A stretch of DNA of 64,000 nucleotides from Candidatus Bathyarchaeota archaeon (GCA_005888735.1 VBBN01000034.1:29292-93291); one strand, 5' to 3'. Shown: positions 17,316-26,458, counted from the stretch's first letter. A program made the numbers and translations. The notes: generated by a model from the letters alone, not told the origin.

Positions 17316-18601
17316 ATGCCCAAGATACTCAGCACTGGGCCATCAAAACAGTTGGGCAAACCGACCATATCAACTTCAGCGCAAGTTGCAAGGCGTCTGG
17401 CCGTCACGAAGCAACGTCTTGCGGGCAAGCTGCCGGCAAAGGCAACACGGGAACATATCCTGTCAGTGGTGCGCGACCTAACCTTTGTTCAGTGGGACCG
17501 AATAGAGGTAGTCGCGCCATCGCATGTGCTGTCCCTTTGGAACAGGGTAGGCGACTTTCGACTGCCAGACCTGGAGAAACTACTGTGGGACGAGAAGAAG
17601 TTGTTCATACACTGGGCCAACTTCGCCGCCGCGCTCGTGCTTACCGAAGACTACCCACTCTACTACTCGATGATGAAACGATACCCAGAATCCATCGGCA
17701 AATCCTGGGGAGCGCGGAAGCCTAGAACGAGAAAGTTCCTCGCCGAGCACAAAAAGCTAGGCAGGTCAATACTGAATCAGCTCAAGAAGGGACCACTACA
17801 GCTGACCCAATTTAGAGAGCACGTTCCAACCAAGAGTGCGGACGGATGGACCTCTGGAAGCCTGGTCTCCAACATGCTCTTCCACTTGCATATGGGCGGA
17901 AAGGTCATGGTCGCGGGCCATCAAGGTAATCGGAACATATGGGCCCTATCCGATGAGTTTCTCCCGAAATCGGTGAAGAGAGAAGAACTTGCAGAAGAAG
18001 AGGTCGAGCGTACAGCCGCGCAGAGGGCTATCCGGGCCCTTGGGACAGCTTCTCCTCCCGAGATCAACTACTATTTCCCACGCGGCCGATATCAGAACCT
18101 GAAGAAGGCCTAGAAAGTCTACAGGAGGATTCTGCCATACACCGGGTTCACATCGCAGGCTTTCAAGAAAAGGGCGAGCGATACATCCATGATCTGGACC
18201 TGAGGCTCCTTGAATCGATGAAAGACGACGCCTGGCAGCCGCGGGTATCGTTGCTTCCTCCCTTCGACAATCTGATCTGCGGCAGAGGCAGAACAAACAC
18301 AGTCTTTGGCTTCGACTACAGTCACGAAATGTTCTTGCCTCTACATAAGCGAAAGTTCGGTTCCTACGTACTCCCCATCCTGTGGGGTGAGAGGTTGATA
18401 GGCAGAGTTGACCCACGTATGGACAGGAATAACGAGAAGCTCCTGATCAATTCGATACATGCGGAGCGTGGCGCACCACGCGATAAGGAGGTCTCGTCGA
18501 AGATCGGGGAGACGATAGAGCAGTTAGCAGAATTTCTCGGGGCTAAGGAAGTCGTGTACACACCCCGCGTCCCGACGGCTTGGAGGAATTCTCTTCGCTG
18601 A
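17316..18601 (+). pseudogene. HTH_42 family DNA glycosylase (YcaQ/AlkX-like), frameshifted
   Basis: Two ORFs form one protein. The first (17316-18113) has 'LSVVRDLTFVQWDRIEVVAPSH', the Q-x-D region of YcaQ-type glycosylases, and 'GDFRLPDLEKLLWDEKKLFIHW'. It stops at 'GRYQNLKKA'. Shifting frame by one base at about 18111 continues as 'LESLQEDSAIHRVHIAGFQ', then 'VSLLPPFDNLICGRGRTNTVFGFDY' and 'YVLPILWGERLIGRVDPRMDR', the conserved C-terminal end of PF06224. YcaQ-like enzymes excise bulky or cross-linked bases. One missing base (a C at 'AAGGCC') explains the break. Sequencing error, true pseudogene or recoding are all possible; no shift-promoting signal is evident. Confidence 0.85.
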
Positions 18602-18624
18602 GTCGTAGTCTTTACCGGACAGCT

Positions 18625-18732
18625 ATGGGGAATGTCGTAGTTGCGATATTGACGATATTCGATCTCTTGAAATTCCTTGCCGGGCCGATAGTCGTTTTCT
18701 CACTAATCGCAAGATTCACAGACATTTTCTAA
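18625..18732 (+). CDS. Possible very small membrane protein
   Basis: A 35-codon ORF below the track's cutoff encodes one hydrophobic helix pair (start 'MGNVVVAILTIFDLL', end 'VVFSLIARFTDIF'). It is only supported by its hydrophobicity and its position in an otherwise empty gap, so it may be chance. Confidence 0.3.
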   Translation: MGNVVVAILTIFDLLKFLAGPIVVFSLIARFTDIF

Positions 18733-18797
18733 CGCGAGCCGGGTATTCAGAAAGGATTAGGGTTTCTTCCTGACCGATGCCTAAGTCTTTCAGCCGT

Positions 18798-19241
18798 CTA
18801 CGGGCTGGCTTGGGCGGCCATTCGCTTGCGCATTTCTTCCTCGGACAAGTCTTCCTTGTGCGTCGCAATCGTCCAGACATTGCCGAAGGGGTCCTTCACC
18901 GCACCATTCCGATCCCCGTAAAACGCATCCCTCAACTCCCGTACCGAGACCGCGCCAGCGGCCAACGCCTGCCTGTAAACAGCATCCGCATCACTAACGT
19001 ACATGTAAGCGCGCCCCGGCATAGCCGGCCACTCAGGGCCCGCCTCTCCCAGCATAATCCGCGAGTCCCCGATCAAGACCTCCGCATGCCCAACACTACC
19101 ATCAGGCATCCGGAACATCGCAGCCTCCCGGGCCCCGAAAGCCTTCTTCAGAAAATCCAGAAACCTATCAGCCCCAACCACAACCAGGCTCTGAGTAAGG
19201 GTTCGATATCCCTCGGGAACAGGTCGAACAGTCTCAACCAT
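18798..19241 (-). CDS. PhnB-like VOC/glyoxalase superfamily protein
   Basis: This is a VOC-fold protein of the PhnB/YPO2259 type: 'SLVVVGADRFLDFLKKAFGA', 'MPDGSVGHAEVLIGDSRIMLGEAG', 'AYMYVSDADAVYRQALAAGAVSV' and 'YGDRNGAVKDPFGNVWTIATHKEDLS'. The ending (KDPFGN.W.iatH.ED) is diagnostic. Members include bleomycin-resistance-like proteins and isomerases; the substrate is unknown. I take ATG 19241 (MVETVRPVPEGY) as the start, nine codons inside the ORF-track start. The C-terminal 'SEEEMRKRMAA' helix is also typical of the family. Confidence 0.88.
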   Translation of the reverse strand: MVETVRPVPEGYRTLTQSLVVVGADRFLDFLKKAFGAREAAMFRMPDGSVGHAEVLIGDSRIMLGEAGPEWPAMPGRAYMYVSDADAVYRQALAAGAVSVRELRDAFYGDRNGAVKDPFGNVWTIATHKEDLSEEEMRKRMAAQASP

Positions 19242-19346
19242 ACTCGTCAATAATACTCGCCTCCGCAAGAGTCGAGAACCGGTCCTTTAAGCGTTACCCG
19301 TCTCAGCTCTGCTAACTCCGTGTCGGCACCCGGTCGGATTTGTTCT

Positions 19347-20375
19347 TCACTCGTTCGAGTGCCGTAGCTGTCTCCAGAACGACCTAGTCCCGGCATGTGG
19401 CTTCTTCCTGTCCTTCCCAGCCACCTCCGAATCCTTCGAGTCCTCCCCCAACGACCTCCCGGTTAACTCGAGAAACACATCTTCCAAGGACGGCTCCCTC
19501 ACTACGATCCTCGCCCCTCCGTACCCAGGGTCTGAGACAAACCGTTTCAGAATGTGCTGCAGAACCGGCTCCGGGTTCCTCGTCGCTATCAATCCTCTAT
19601 CCGAAAAAACCCTTCCGTCGGGGACAAGCTCGAAGATCTCCCGAGCCATCTCAGGGGAGCAGTCCATTCCCAGCTCGATAATCTTCCCCGGGCCAAGGTG
19701 CTCCTTCAATTCTCTCGGCGTACCAAGAGCTGCTATTCCTCCGTTGTCCATCAAGGCTATACGGTCACACAGAACCTCGGCCTCCTCCATGTAGTGAGTA
19801 GTCAATAGCACGGTCTTCCCCTTGGCCTTCAACTCCCATATTACACGCCAGACCTGCCTCCTACCATGCGGATCCAGGCCAACAGTTGGCTCGTCCAAGA
19901 AGACAAGTTCCGGGTCATGCACTAAGGCGAGCGCTATGTTCAGACGCCTCTTCATCCCATCAGAATAAGTCCGAATAAGATCATCCTGCCATCCTTCAAG
20001 CCCCACCAGGCCCAGAAGCTCGACAACACGTCCCTCTAGCATCCTGCGGCCCACGCCGTAGAGGCGCCCCTGAAACTTGAGGGCTTGCCGGCCTGTCAAG
20101 TGAGGGCTCGTCCTGAGCTCGTGAGCCGCAAGGCCAATCCTCCGCCTCAGCCTGCCCGTCTCCCGACAAGGGTCGCAGCCTAGAACCGACACCCTACCAC
20201 TCCCATATCGTATCTGAGAAGTCAAAACCGAACTGAGAGTCGTCTTCCCCGCCCCATTCGGGCCCAGAAGCCCGAATATCTCACCCCGGCACACCGTAAA
20301 GTCCACTCCGCGAAGAACATCCCTCCGACCGTACCGGTGCCACAGACCGTTAACAACGATGACTTCCTCTACCAC
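19347..20375 (-). CDS. ABC transporter ATP-binding protein (DrrA-type)
   Basis: This 342-residue ATPase has Walker A 'GLLGPNGAGKTT' (about 36-47), signature 'TYSDGMKRRLNIA', Walker B 'LVFLDEPTVGLDP' and the H-loop in 'LLTTHYMEEAEVL'. The C-terminal DUF4162-like extension ends in 'EPSLEDVFLELTGRSL', as in drug- and lipid-exporting DrrA-like subunits. It follows the permease gene by seven bases, forming a two-gene exporter transcribed away from an HTH regulator gene. The exported compound is unknown. Confidence 0.95.
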   Translation of the reverse strand: MVEEVIVVNGLWHRYGRRDVLRGVDFTVCRGEIFGLLGPNGAGKTTLSSVLTSQIRYGSGRVSVLGCDPCRETGRLRRRIGLAAHELRTSPHLTGRQALKFQGRLYGVGRRMLEGRVVELLGLVGLEGWQDDLIRTYSDGMKRRLNIALALVHDPELVFLDEPTVGLDPHGRRQVWRVIWELKAKGKTVLLTTHYMEEAEVLCDRIALMDNGGIAALGTPRELKEHLGPGKIIELGMDCSPEMAREIFELVPDGRVFSDRGLIATRNPEPVLQHILKRFVSDPGYGGARIVVREPSLEDVFLELTGRSLGEDSKDSEVAGKDRKKPHAGTRSFWRQLRHSNE

Positions 20376-20382
20376 CTGTCGC

Positions 20383-21546
20383 CTACCTCTCCCTCATCAC
20401 CATAATCGTCCCAAGCGAATACAGAACGGCCGCGAATATTCCAAGGCTGACAAGCTGCGGCAGAACCGTCTGAAGAGAAGCCCCGCCCACCATAACCATA
20501 CTAAGCGCCTTGTTTGCGTAAGTCATCGGCAGAGCAGACTGGACCAAGACGCTCAGAGCGCCGTGAGACAGGGGAATGTACTGAGACGAGAGGAAACCCA
20601 TCGGCAGATTGACAAGCGTGGAGAGGTAGAACGCCTCATCAGGGGTCCTAGAGAAATGCGATATGATCAGCCCAACCCCTATCACACTAACAACGGCAGC
20701 GGCGATCACCGGGAGGAGGTCGACGATTGAGCCGGCGATGTTAACGTTGAAGATGAAGATGGCAGTGGCGAAGAGAATGGCAAGTTGAAGGCTGATCAGA
20801 AAGAAGCTTGCCATCGCGCTTCCCAGCACGAAACCGATCCTAGACACGGGACTCATCAGTATGCGTCTCCTCGCGCCTGAGACCCGGTCCTCTACTGCCC
20901 CGACAGCTGAGCCTAGGACCCCGACCCAACCAACCTCAAGCCCCACTATCTCGGGAAACAGCACGTCCAGTAACCGTCTCTGATTCAGCTCAAACACCAA
21001 GCCTATGCGAAAGATCGCCAGTGCTGCACGGGCCAGCTTCACATCGTTCTCGCTAGAATAGAGGGGTTGCAGGTCGACCAACGGGAGCGCCGCAAAACTG
21101 CCCAAAACCGGTAGAGGCCTCGGGCCCGCAGCAGTCTCCACTCTGGACCCGTTATTGTCGAAGACCGCGTAGTAGTAGGCGGAGGATCCCTCGTCCACGA
21201 CGACGACAGACGTGTTCTGACCAGAGGGGACCACGTAAAGAGTTAGAGTTGCCGAGGCGTTCGTTGGAGACCGAAAGGAAGCTGCCAGAACCCTCACGGG
21301 ACCACCATGGCCTCCCGCAAGAGGCCCCAGAATTCCGAGGAGAGTGGCCAGACTCTGGTCGTTCCTCACCTGGTTGACAGAGGCGAGCTGAGAGCCGTCC
21401 GGCATCACAGGCACGTTCTCCCCTCCCAACGCCGCCCCGAACAATACCATCAAGAGAAGCGGCAGAAGAAACAGAAACCCCGCTAGCTTACGGCGGTGGC
21501 CCAGCTCCGCCACCTGTCGAAGGAAGATGTGAAATGCCCCGAGCAA
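20383..21546 (-). CDS. ABC-2 type transporter permease
   Basis: This 387-residue permease has an N-terminal transmembrane helix ('AGFLFLLPLLLMVLFGAAL'), a large extracellular loop of about 150 residues, and five C-terminal helices ('IGFVLGSAMASFFLISLQLAILF', 'LPVIAAAVVSVIGVGLIISH' and others). This is the ABC2_membrane_3 layout used by DrrB/YhgE-like exporters. 'SSQYIPLS...PMTYANKAL' matches the conserved PLs.lP......nP.t. motif region. It is the first gene of the exporter operon; its promoter region holds two GTTCA-N16-TGAAC repeats. Confidence 0.9.
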   Translation of the reverse strand: MLGAFHIFLRQVAELGHRRKLAGFLFLLPLLLMVLFGAALGGENVPVMPDGSQLASVNQVRNDQSLATLLGILGPLAGGHGGPVRVLAASFRSPTNASATLTLYVVPSGQNTSVVVVDEGSSAYYYAVFDNNGSRVETAAGPRPLPVLGSFAALPLVDLQPLYSSENDVKLARAALAIFRIGLVFELNQRRLLDVLFPEIVGLEVGWVGVLGSAVGAVEDRVSGARRRILMSPVSRIGFVLGSAMASFFLISLQLAILFATAIFIFNVNIAGSIVDLLPVIAAAVVSVIGVGLIISHFSRTPDEAFYLSTLVNLPMGFLSSQYIPLSHGALSVLVQSALPMTYANKALSMVMVGGASLQTVLPQLVSLGIFAAVLYSLGTIMVMRER

Positions 21547-21565
21547 ATGATACGGCTACTACATA

Positions 21566-21591
21566 GTTCATTTATAAACGGATATTTGAAC
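21566..21591. promoter_or_regulatory. Inverted repeat operator 1, GTTCA-N16-TGAAC
   Basis: GTTCA at 21566 and TGAAC at 21587 are separated by exactly 16 bases. The spacer contains a TATA-like TTTATAAA, so binding here should interfere with transcription of the permease operon or its divergent regulator. Confidence 0.6.
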
Positions 21592-21614
21592 CTACCTCAT
21601 CCATTCACAGCATA

Positions 21615-21640
21615 GTTCACCTAAAACCTAATAAATGAAC
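21615..21640. promoter_or_regulatory. Inverted repeat operator 2, GTTCA-N16-TGAAC
   Basis: This is a second pair with the identical half-sites and the identical 16-base spacing, centred 49 bases from the first. Both left halves read CATAGTTCA. It lies just upstream of the HTH regulator gene. Confidence 0.6.
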
Positions 21641-21679
21641 CCACCGGCTTAGAACAGAGAGGCTTACAGGCGAACCAAC

Positions 21680-22084
21680 ATGGGTCGGCGAGCAAAAGCC
21701 AAAGAACTGATCCGAAGAGCCCTGCTCAGGAGAGAGCAGGGATGGAGCCAACTCTTGACGGAGACTGGTCTAGCAAGGGGAGCCCTGTCGACAAACCTCC
21801 GCCAGATGCGGAAAGAGAAGGAAGTAGTCCTAGAAACCCATAGCAGAGGAGGATCCAAGAAAGTGTACAAGCTCTCAGAGCGTGGGCTCATCCACGCCTC
21901 AGTGTCGGCCATCTCAAAAAGCATCGCGGGCCAGATCACTCACGTAGTAGAGAAAATAGGCCGAACCGATCCTTCGGAGATAAGGAACTGGACCACGGGT
22001 CGGAAAAAACTCTCCCTCGAGATTGAGGACCCGGAACTGGGAAAGATGAAACTGACCCTACACCGCGGGAAACGTACCGACTGA
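21680..22084 (+). CDS. HTH transcriptional regulator divergent from the ABC exporter
   Basis: This 134-residue winged-helix protein has an N-terminal HTH region, 'WSQLLTETGLARGALSTNLRQMRKEKEV', followed by a wing-like 'RGGSKKVYKLSERGLIHA'. The pattern resembles ArsR/MarR/PadR-like archaeal regulators. The C-terminal half ('EIRNWTTGRKKLSLEIED') is not a known ligand domain. It is divergent from the ABC-2 exporter, and the spacer carries two matching inverted repeats, so it probably controls that operon and itself. The inducer is unknown. Confidence 0.75.
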   Translation: MGRRAKAKELIRRALLRREQGWSQLLTETGLARGALSTNLRQMRKEKEVVLETHSRGGSKKVYKLSERGLIHASVSAISKSIAGQITHVVEKIGRTDPSEIRNWTTGRKKLSLEIEDPELGKMKLTLHRGKRTD

Positions 22085-22203
22085 CCTGGAATCACCCATC
22101 TACACTCGATCCGACCCCCGGAGAATTCCACTACATCTGCGGACTGCACGACCAGCTTGGCACGGCGGGCTCAGTCACCATACAACCGGCAGACGATAAG
22201 TAA
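22084..22203 (+). pseudogene. C-terminal remnant of a cupredoxin
   Basis: Directly overlapping the regulator's stop codon, a 39-codon open stretch reads 'TWNHPSTLDPTPGEFHYICG', then 'LHDQLGTAGSVTIQ', and ends at TAA 22203. This is the last third of a plastocyanin-like domain with the Cys and His ligands. The axial Met position appears to be Leu ('CGLHDQLG'). No start or N-terminal part exists, so it looks like the tail of a gene replaced by the regulator. Confidence 0.6.
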
Positions 22204-22533
22204 TCCAATACAAGTCGTCAATCATCAGACTAGAAATTCGCCTAGGCAGTCGAACACAAACGAGAGATGATATAACAAGGCCTCACCGAGGCCTTGAACA
22301 GTTTTTCCTCGCTAACGAGAGAACGAAACGGTGGAAGCCACCCCCGAGTTGAACTGCAGTCCATAGATATGCGGCGATCCCGAAGGAAAGTCCCTGCCAT
22401 TATCATATCATAATCGGAAATATCGTAACGCGAAATTCTCGAAAGTCAATCATTCTAGAACTCGAAAATTCCGCGAAGCGGAATATTGGTCATAGGCTCG
22501 AGGCCCGTCACCCCCTCTCCGGTCACCATTAGG
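22204..22533. other. Intergenic region before propeller 3
   Basis: Besides the terminator-like hairpin it contains AT-rich sequence near 22400 ('TATCATATCATAATCGG') that could be a promoter, and a perfect hairpin ATTCCGC-GAA-GCGGAAT at about 22468-22484, close to the start of the propeller 3 transcript. Confidence 0.4.
22277..22306 (+). terminator. Stem-loop with T-run
   Basis: AAGGCCTC and GAGGCCTT form a perfect 8-bp stem with a 3-base loop, followed within a few bases by TTTTT. This fits a termination site for the regulator transcript. Confidence 0.55.
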
Positions 22534-24512
22534 ATGAAAAATTCGATTGATTCTACCAAACTGACAAGAACACTACTACTGGCAATCCTAGCAATCAAAG
22601 GCGCAGTCTTCGTAACCACCGCAACCCTACCGCACACCGCAGCCTGGGACAACGAAGGCGGAGGAGGAACGATCACTCCAGCACCCGCTACGTTCACCAA
22701 CTACGAAGTAGCGGGAAACCCGTTCCACCATAATAATCCCGACTTCAGTGTCGGAACCACCTGCCCAAACACCTCGAGAACTTGCCAGAATACCGAGGGA
22801 GAGCCCGCGATCCGGGCTGATAGGTCCGGCAACTTCTACGGCTCGTCAGAAAACGTGTTTTGCGTCATAGGCGGACAGTGCGGCGGAACCTTCGCCTGGA
22901 AGTCAGCTGACGGTGGCGCCCACTTCACGACTCTCCCACTCCCCGACAGTGTATCCTCAGGAAAGCTGCCTCCAACTTGTACAGATGCATGCAACGGCAT
23001 AGGTCTCTCTCCTGCGGGCGGCGACACTGACATAGCCGTGGCCCCTCGGAAGAACAACAACGGATTCTACAACATCTACGTAGCAAGCCTCCAAAGCACG
23101 CCCCCATTGGTCAACGTCTACGTTAGCACCAGCAGCAACGGTGGCGCCACTTGGTCCATCAACCCAGCAGGCGCAAGCATTCCGGTGGACGACCGAGAAT
23201 GGATCGCGGCAGACGGTGTCAGCAAAGTCTGCATATCTTATCACTCCACCCTGACCTCTAACGACATAGTGGTCGACTGTAGCAACAACGCGGGTTTCAC
23301 CTTTACACAACATGCCTCCGCCTTTGACCCAACTCACATAGCATTCCTGGCCGGTTTCAACAATGTAATTGGAAACATGGCCATCGACCCGAGCAACCAT
23401 GTAATCTACCAGGTTTTCAGTTCTATCGCCGACGCTGCCGAGCTGTCATCGTGCCTAGTCTCCTGCCACGTCCATACGGTCTGTATAGGAGTCTCCACCG
23501 ACGGGGGAAACACCTTCAAGGACTACACGGTGTACAACAATCCCAACGACCAAGTTGACTACGGACATCAGTTCATCAACGTGAGTGTTGACAGGGAAAC
23601 AACGTGTACGTTGTCTATAGTGACGACCACAACCTCTACTACAGTTTCTCCAAAACCTTCGGCCAAACCTGGTCTGGACCCTACCCCATCAATAAATCAC
23701 CGTCGAACACAGCAATCTTTCCCTGGAGCTCAGCGGGAGCCGCAGGCGGTCTCGACGTCATCTGGTACGGCACAGACTATTACAGCGCTGTCCACCCTGA
23801 CAACTATCCCCCCGAAGCGGCGAGGAAGGTCTACTTCAGCCAGAACCTCCAAGCCGCCACACCCAATAGTCCATGGACCCAGGTCGCAGCCTCGGGAGTA
23901 ATACACTACGGAGGCGTCTGCGAATCAGGGGTCACCTGTACCGGGAACCGGGATCCACTGGACGACTTTGGAGTAGCAGTCAGCCCGACCACAGGCCTTG
24001 CAGCGATAATCTACACCAACGACCAGTTCATCAACTCCACCGCTGAACCAGCTACAAGACGAGACTCAGGCAGCTACGTCTGCACAGCAGCCCTAACCAA
24101 TAGCGTGGACTGCTCCCACACGGACATTGCAATCCAAACCGGAGGATCAACCCTTAACCAGAGAAAACACCACTTCGAAATCGACGAAGAAGACTTTGAA
24201 GAAACAGACCTTCACAGCGACGGTGGACACGCACCAGAATTTAGCATGCACGGAACCAACACCGGAAACAGCCCCATCACCTCGATAACAGCCCAGATCT
24301 CAGGCCTACCCCTCACCGTCTCCTGGAACAAAGCCTTCCCACTACAACCCGGCCAAGATGCAACCGCCACTACCACAACCCTACCGCTCGGACTCTTGAT
24401 CACAGTCGGAGGAATCTACACCATAACAGTAACCGTGACAATGGCAGACGGAACAAAAGAAACCCAGACCACCAGCGCAATCTACACCCTAGGCGCGGGA
24501 CTCGGACTCTAA
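22534..24512 (+). pseudogene. Secreted sialidase/BNR-like propeller protein (propeller 3), frameshifted
   Basis: Two ORFs join into one exported protein of about 660 residues. ATG 22534 starts a signal peptide ('LTRTLLLAILAIKGAVFVTT'), so the ORF-track start at 22486 is too early. Blades carry 'SADGGAHFTTLPL', 'SSNGGATWSINPAG' and 'STDGGNTFKDYTV', and 'VDDREWIAADG' matches the motif in the other two propeller proteins. At about 23594 the first frame breaks at 'INVSVDRE'. The frame one base on continues as 'GNNVYVVYSDDHNLYYSFS' and 'FGQTWSGPYPI', so a GGG run probably lacks one G. A C-terminal Ig-like tail follows ('TITVTVTMADGTKETQ'). Confidence 0.85.
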
Positions 24513-24630
24513 AAACAGCCCAGTGCAGCCCCTCTACCCTTTTTTTCTCAGTTCACCTGCCCAGTGGCACGGACGTCCTCGTCCGCAGCTTATACCATTG
24601 AAATGAGCCCGTGATCTCATAGTCCCCTAG

Positions 24631-25446
24631 TTGAGCTCCATCCTAGACATACTTCCACCCCCGTTCGACGAGCGAATCCCATACGGCACCGACCCACGCC
24701 AGTTTGCCGAGCTACGATATCCTAAGGGCGGTGGACCCTTCCCGCTCCTCTTCGTGGTGCATGGTGGTTTCTGGCAGTCCGTTTATGACCTAAAACACAT
24801 CGGCGCTCTCTGCGCGGCTCTGACCAAGAAGGGAACGATCACGTGCAACCTCGAATATCGACGTCTCGGAGACCCTGGCGGAGGCTACCCGGGAACCTTC
24901 CAGGACATCGCGCACGCAACAGATCACATCCTAGAGACAACCCCGTCCGACCCGCGCTACGACCACGCCCACACCGCCATCCTAGGCCATTCGGCCGGCG
25001 GGCACCTCGCCCTCTGGACGGCCAGCCGACACCGCATCCCACAAACGAGCCCACTCCATAACCCATCCCCCAGAAAACCAGTCACCCGAGCCATATCCCT
25101 GGCCGGCGTCACCGACCTACGCGCCGCCTGGAAACAAAATCTCGGACACGGCATCGTCACACGACTCATAGGCGGAACACCAGACCAACACCCTGATCGC
25201 TACAACACCGCCAGCCCAATTGAGCTCCTCCCTACCGGAACAAGAACAGCCCTAGTCCACGGAACAGACGACGAAATCGTCCCGGTTTCCCAGTCCGAAA
25301 CGTACGTCGAAAGAGCCAGACAACTCGGCGACCAATCCACCCTCGTCAAACTCGACCAAGTCGGCCACTTCGAACTCATCGACCCAGAATCCGAAGCATG
25401 GCCAGTCGTAGCAAACGCCGTTCTACCCCTGCTCGGCCTAAGATAG
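24631..25446 (+). CDS. Alpha/beta hydrolase, BD-FAE / kynurenine formamidase-like
   Basis: This 271-residue serine hydrolase has the oxyanion motif 'FVVHGGFW', nucleophile Ser121 in 'AILGHSAGGHLALW', an acid in 'LVHGTDDEIVPV' and a catalytic His in 'QVGHFELI'. 'EYRRLGDPGGGYPGTFQDIAHATDHI' is characteristic of the BD-FAE/kynurenine formamidase-like esterase group. It may cleave an ester or an N-formyl bond; formamidase activity is a family guess because no other kynurenine-pathway gene is adjacent. The start is TTG. Codon use is C-rich at third positions, unlike genes to the left. Confidence 0.88.
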   Translation: MSSILDILPPPFDERIPYGTDPRQFAELRYPKGGGPFPLLFVVHGGFWQSVYDLKHIGALCAALTKKGTITCNLEYRRLGDPGGGYPGTFQDIAHATDHILETTPSDPRYDHAHTAILGHSAGGHLALWTASRHRIPQTSPLHNPSPRKPVTRAISLAGVTDLRAAWKQNLGHGIVTRLIGGTPDQHPDRYNTASPIELLPTGTRTALVHGTDDEIVPVSQSETYVERARQLGDQSTLVKLDQVGHFELIDPESEAWPVVANAVLPLLGLR

Positions 25447-25526
25447 ACGCGTAAGCGGCCTCACAAAAGCAATCTTAGGATTTGAAATCCCAGCTTGTCG
25501 CCAACTGGAAAAGAGAACGGTAGGCA

Positions 25527-26372
25527 GTGAAAACCAGATATTTATTCCCGGTCTGGCCTGGGGCGCCCTACCTCAGCGCGTACTCTCTCCTAGAGGCGAG
25601 GATTGGCTCCCTCCGCCTCCTAGTCTCCTCCTCTAGCGGCTATGGTCTCCACCTCTTAGCGATCATCATAGTAGTCTTTGGCTATCTCGGCTCCCTCATC
25701 CTAATCGCCAGCTCACCATTCTACCAGCAAGCCGCTCCTTGGCGGTACCCAGGCTTTACCACGGCGTTCCTCCTAGTCTTCCTCATCGGCTTCTTCGCCC
25801 TCCTCTTCTGGGAAGAACACTCCGTTCCCAACTGGACCATGCGCCTCACCTCACGCAATCCCCGCCGACACAAACAGGTCCGGCCAATAGCAATCCGTCC
25901 TGGGCTCATCTTCCAAGAACTCTATGCGCTCATCGACGAACAGGAGGTATTGCTGAGGATAGAGGGTTCTCACAAGCATGTTCTGAACGCGCTCACCCTC
26001 GCGCGAATATCCATCCCAGAGAGAGCCTCGAGAAGAGGCACAATCTCTATTCCCATTGGCCGACCTGCGAAGACCTTGTTCGGTCCTCTGGTCAGAGGAT
26101 TATCCGAGACATCCGTCAACACAGGTGGCATCGCAATCCTTCTCTTCATCGGTGGTCTCTTCTCCCTCTACGTCTGGTACTTCATACAAGATCCGCTAAA
26201 CTGGATCTGGAGATTCGCCCTAGTCCTCTTCGGCTGGCTCGTAGTCATGATCGTCCAACTCATCGTGAGAAGTAGACGGTTCTATTGCTACAAGTGCGAC
26301 GGGTACGAAGTCTTCCTCCGCAAACATGGCGAGTGGAAGTGTCACAAGTGCGGAGAAGCCACAGCACTCTGA
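25527..26372 (+). CDS. Membrane protein with C-terminal zinc ribbon
   Basis: This 281-residue protein has two N-terminal helices ('LHLLAIIIVVFGYLGSLILIA' and 'FTTAFLLVFLIGFFALLFW'), a cytoplasmic middle region, two further helices ('GGIAILLFIGGLFSLYVWYF' and 'FALVLFGWLVVMIVQLIV') and a terminal Cys4 ribbon 'FYCYKCDGYEVFLRKHGEWK' plus 'CHKCG'. The start is GTG. I do not recognise a family. The ribbon suggests metal binding or docking to a cytoplasmic partner. Confidence 0.7.
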   Translation: MKTRYLFPVWPGAPYLSAYSLLEARIGSLRLLVSSSSGYGLHLLAIIIVVFGYLGSLILIASSPFYQQAAPWRYPGFTTAFLLVFLIGFFALLFWEEHSVPNWTMRLTSRNPRRHKQVRPIAIRPGLIFQELYALIDEQEVLLRIEGSHKHVLNALTLARISIPERASRRGTISIPIGRPAKTLFGPLVRGLSETSVNTGGIAILLFIGGLFSLYVWYFIQDPLNWIWRFALVLFGWLVVMIVQLIVRSRRFYCYKCDGYEVFLRKHGEWKCHKCGEATAL

Positions 26373-26458
26373 CCGGTCCTCTGGTCCTACTCATGGCCCG
26401 ACTCCGAGCATCTCACACACCCTTATTTGAGAAGAAATCTTCCTCAAGCTGACGATCA

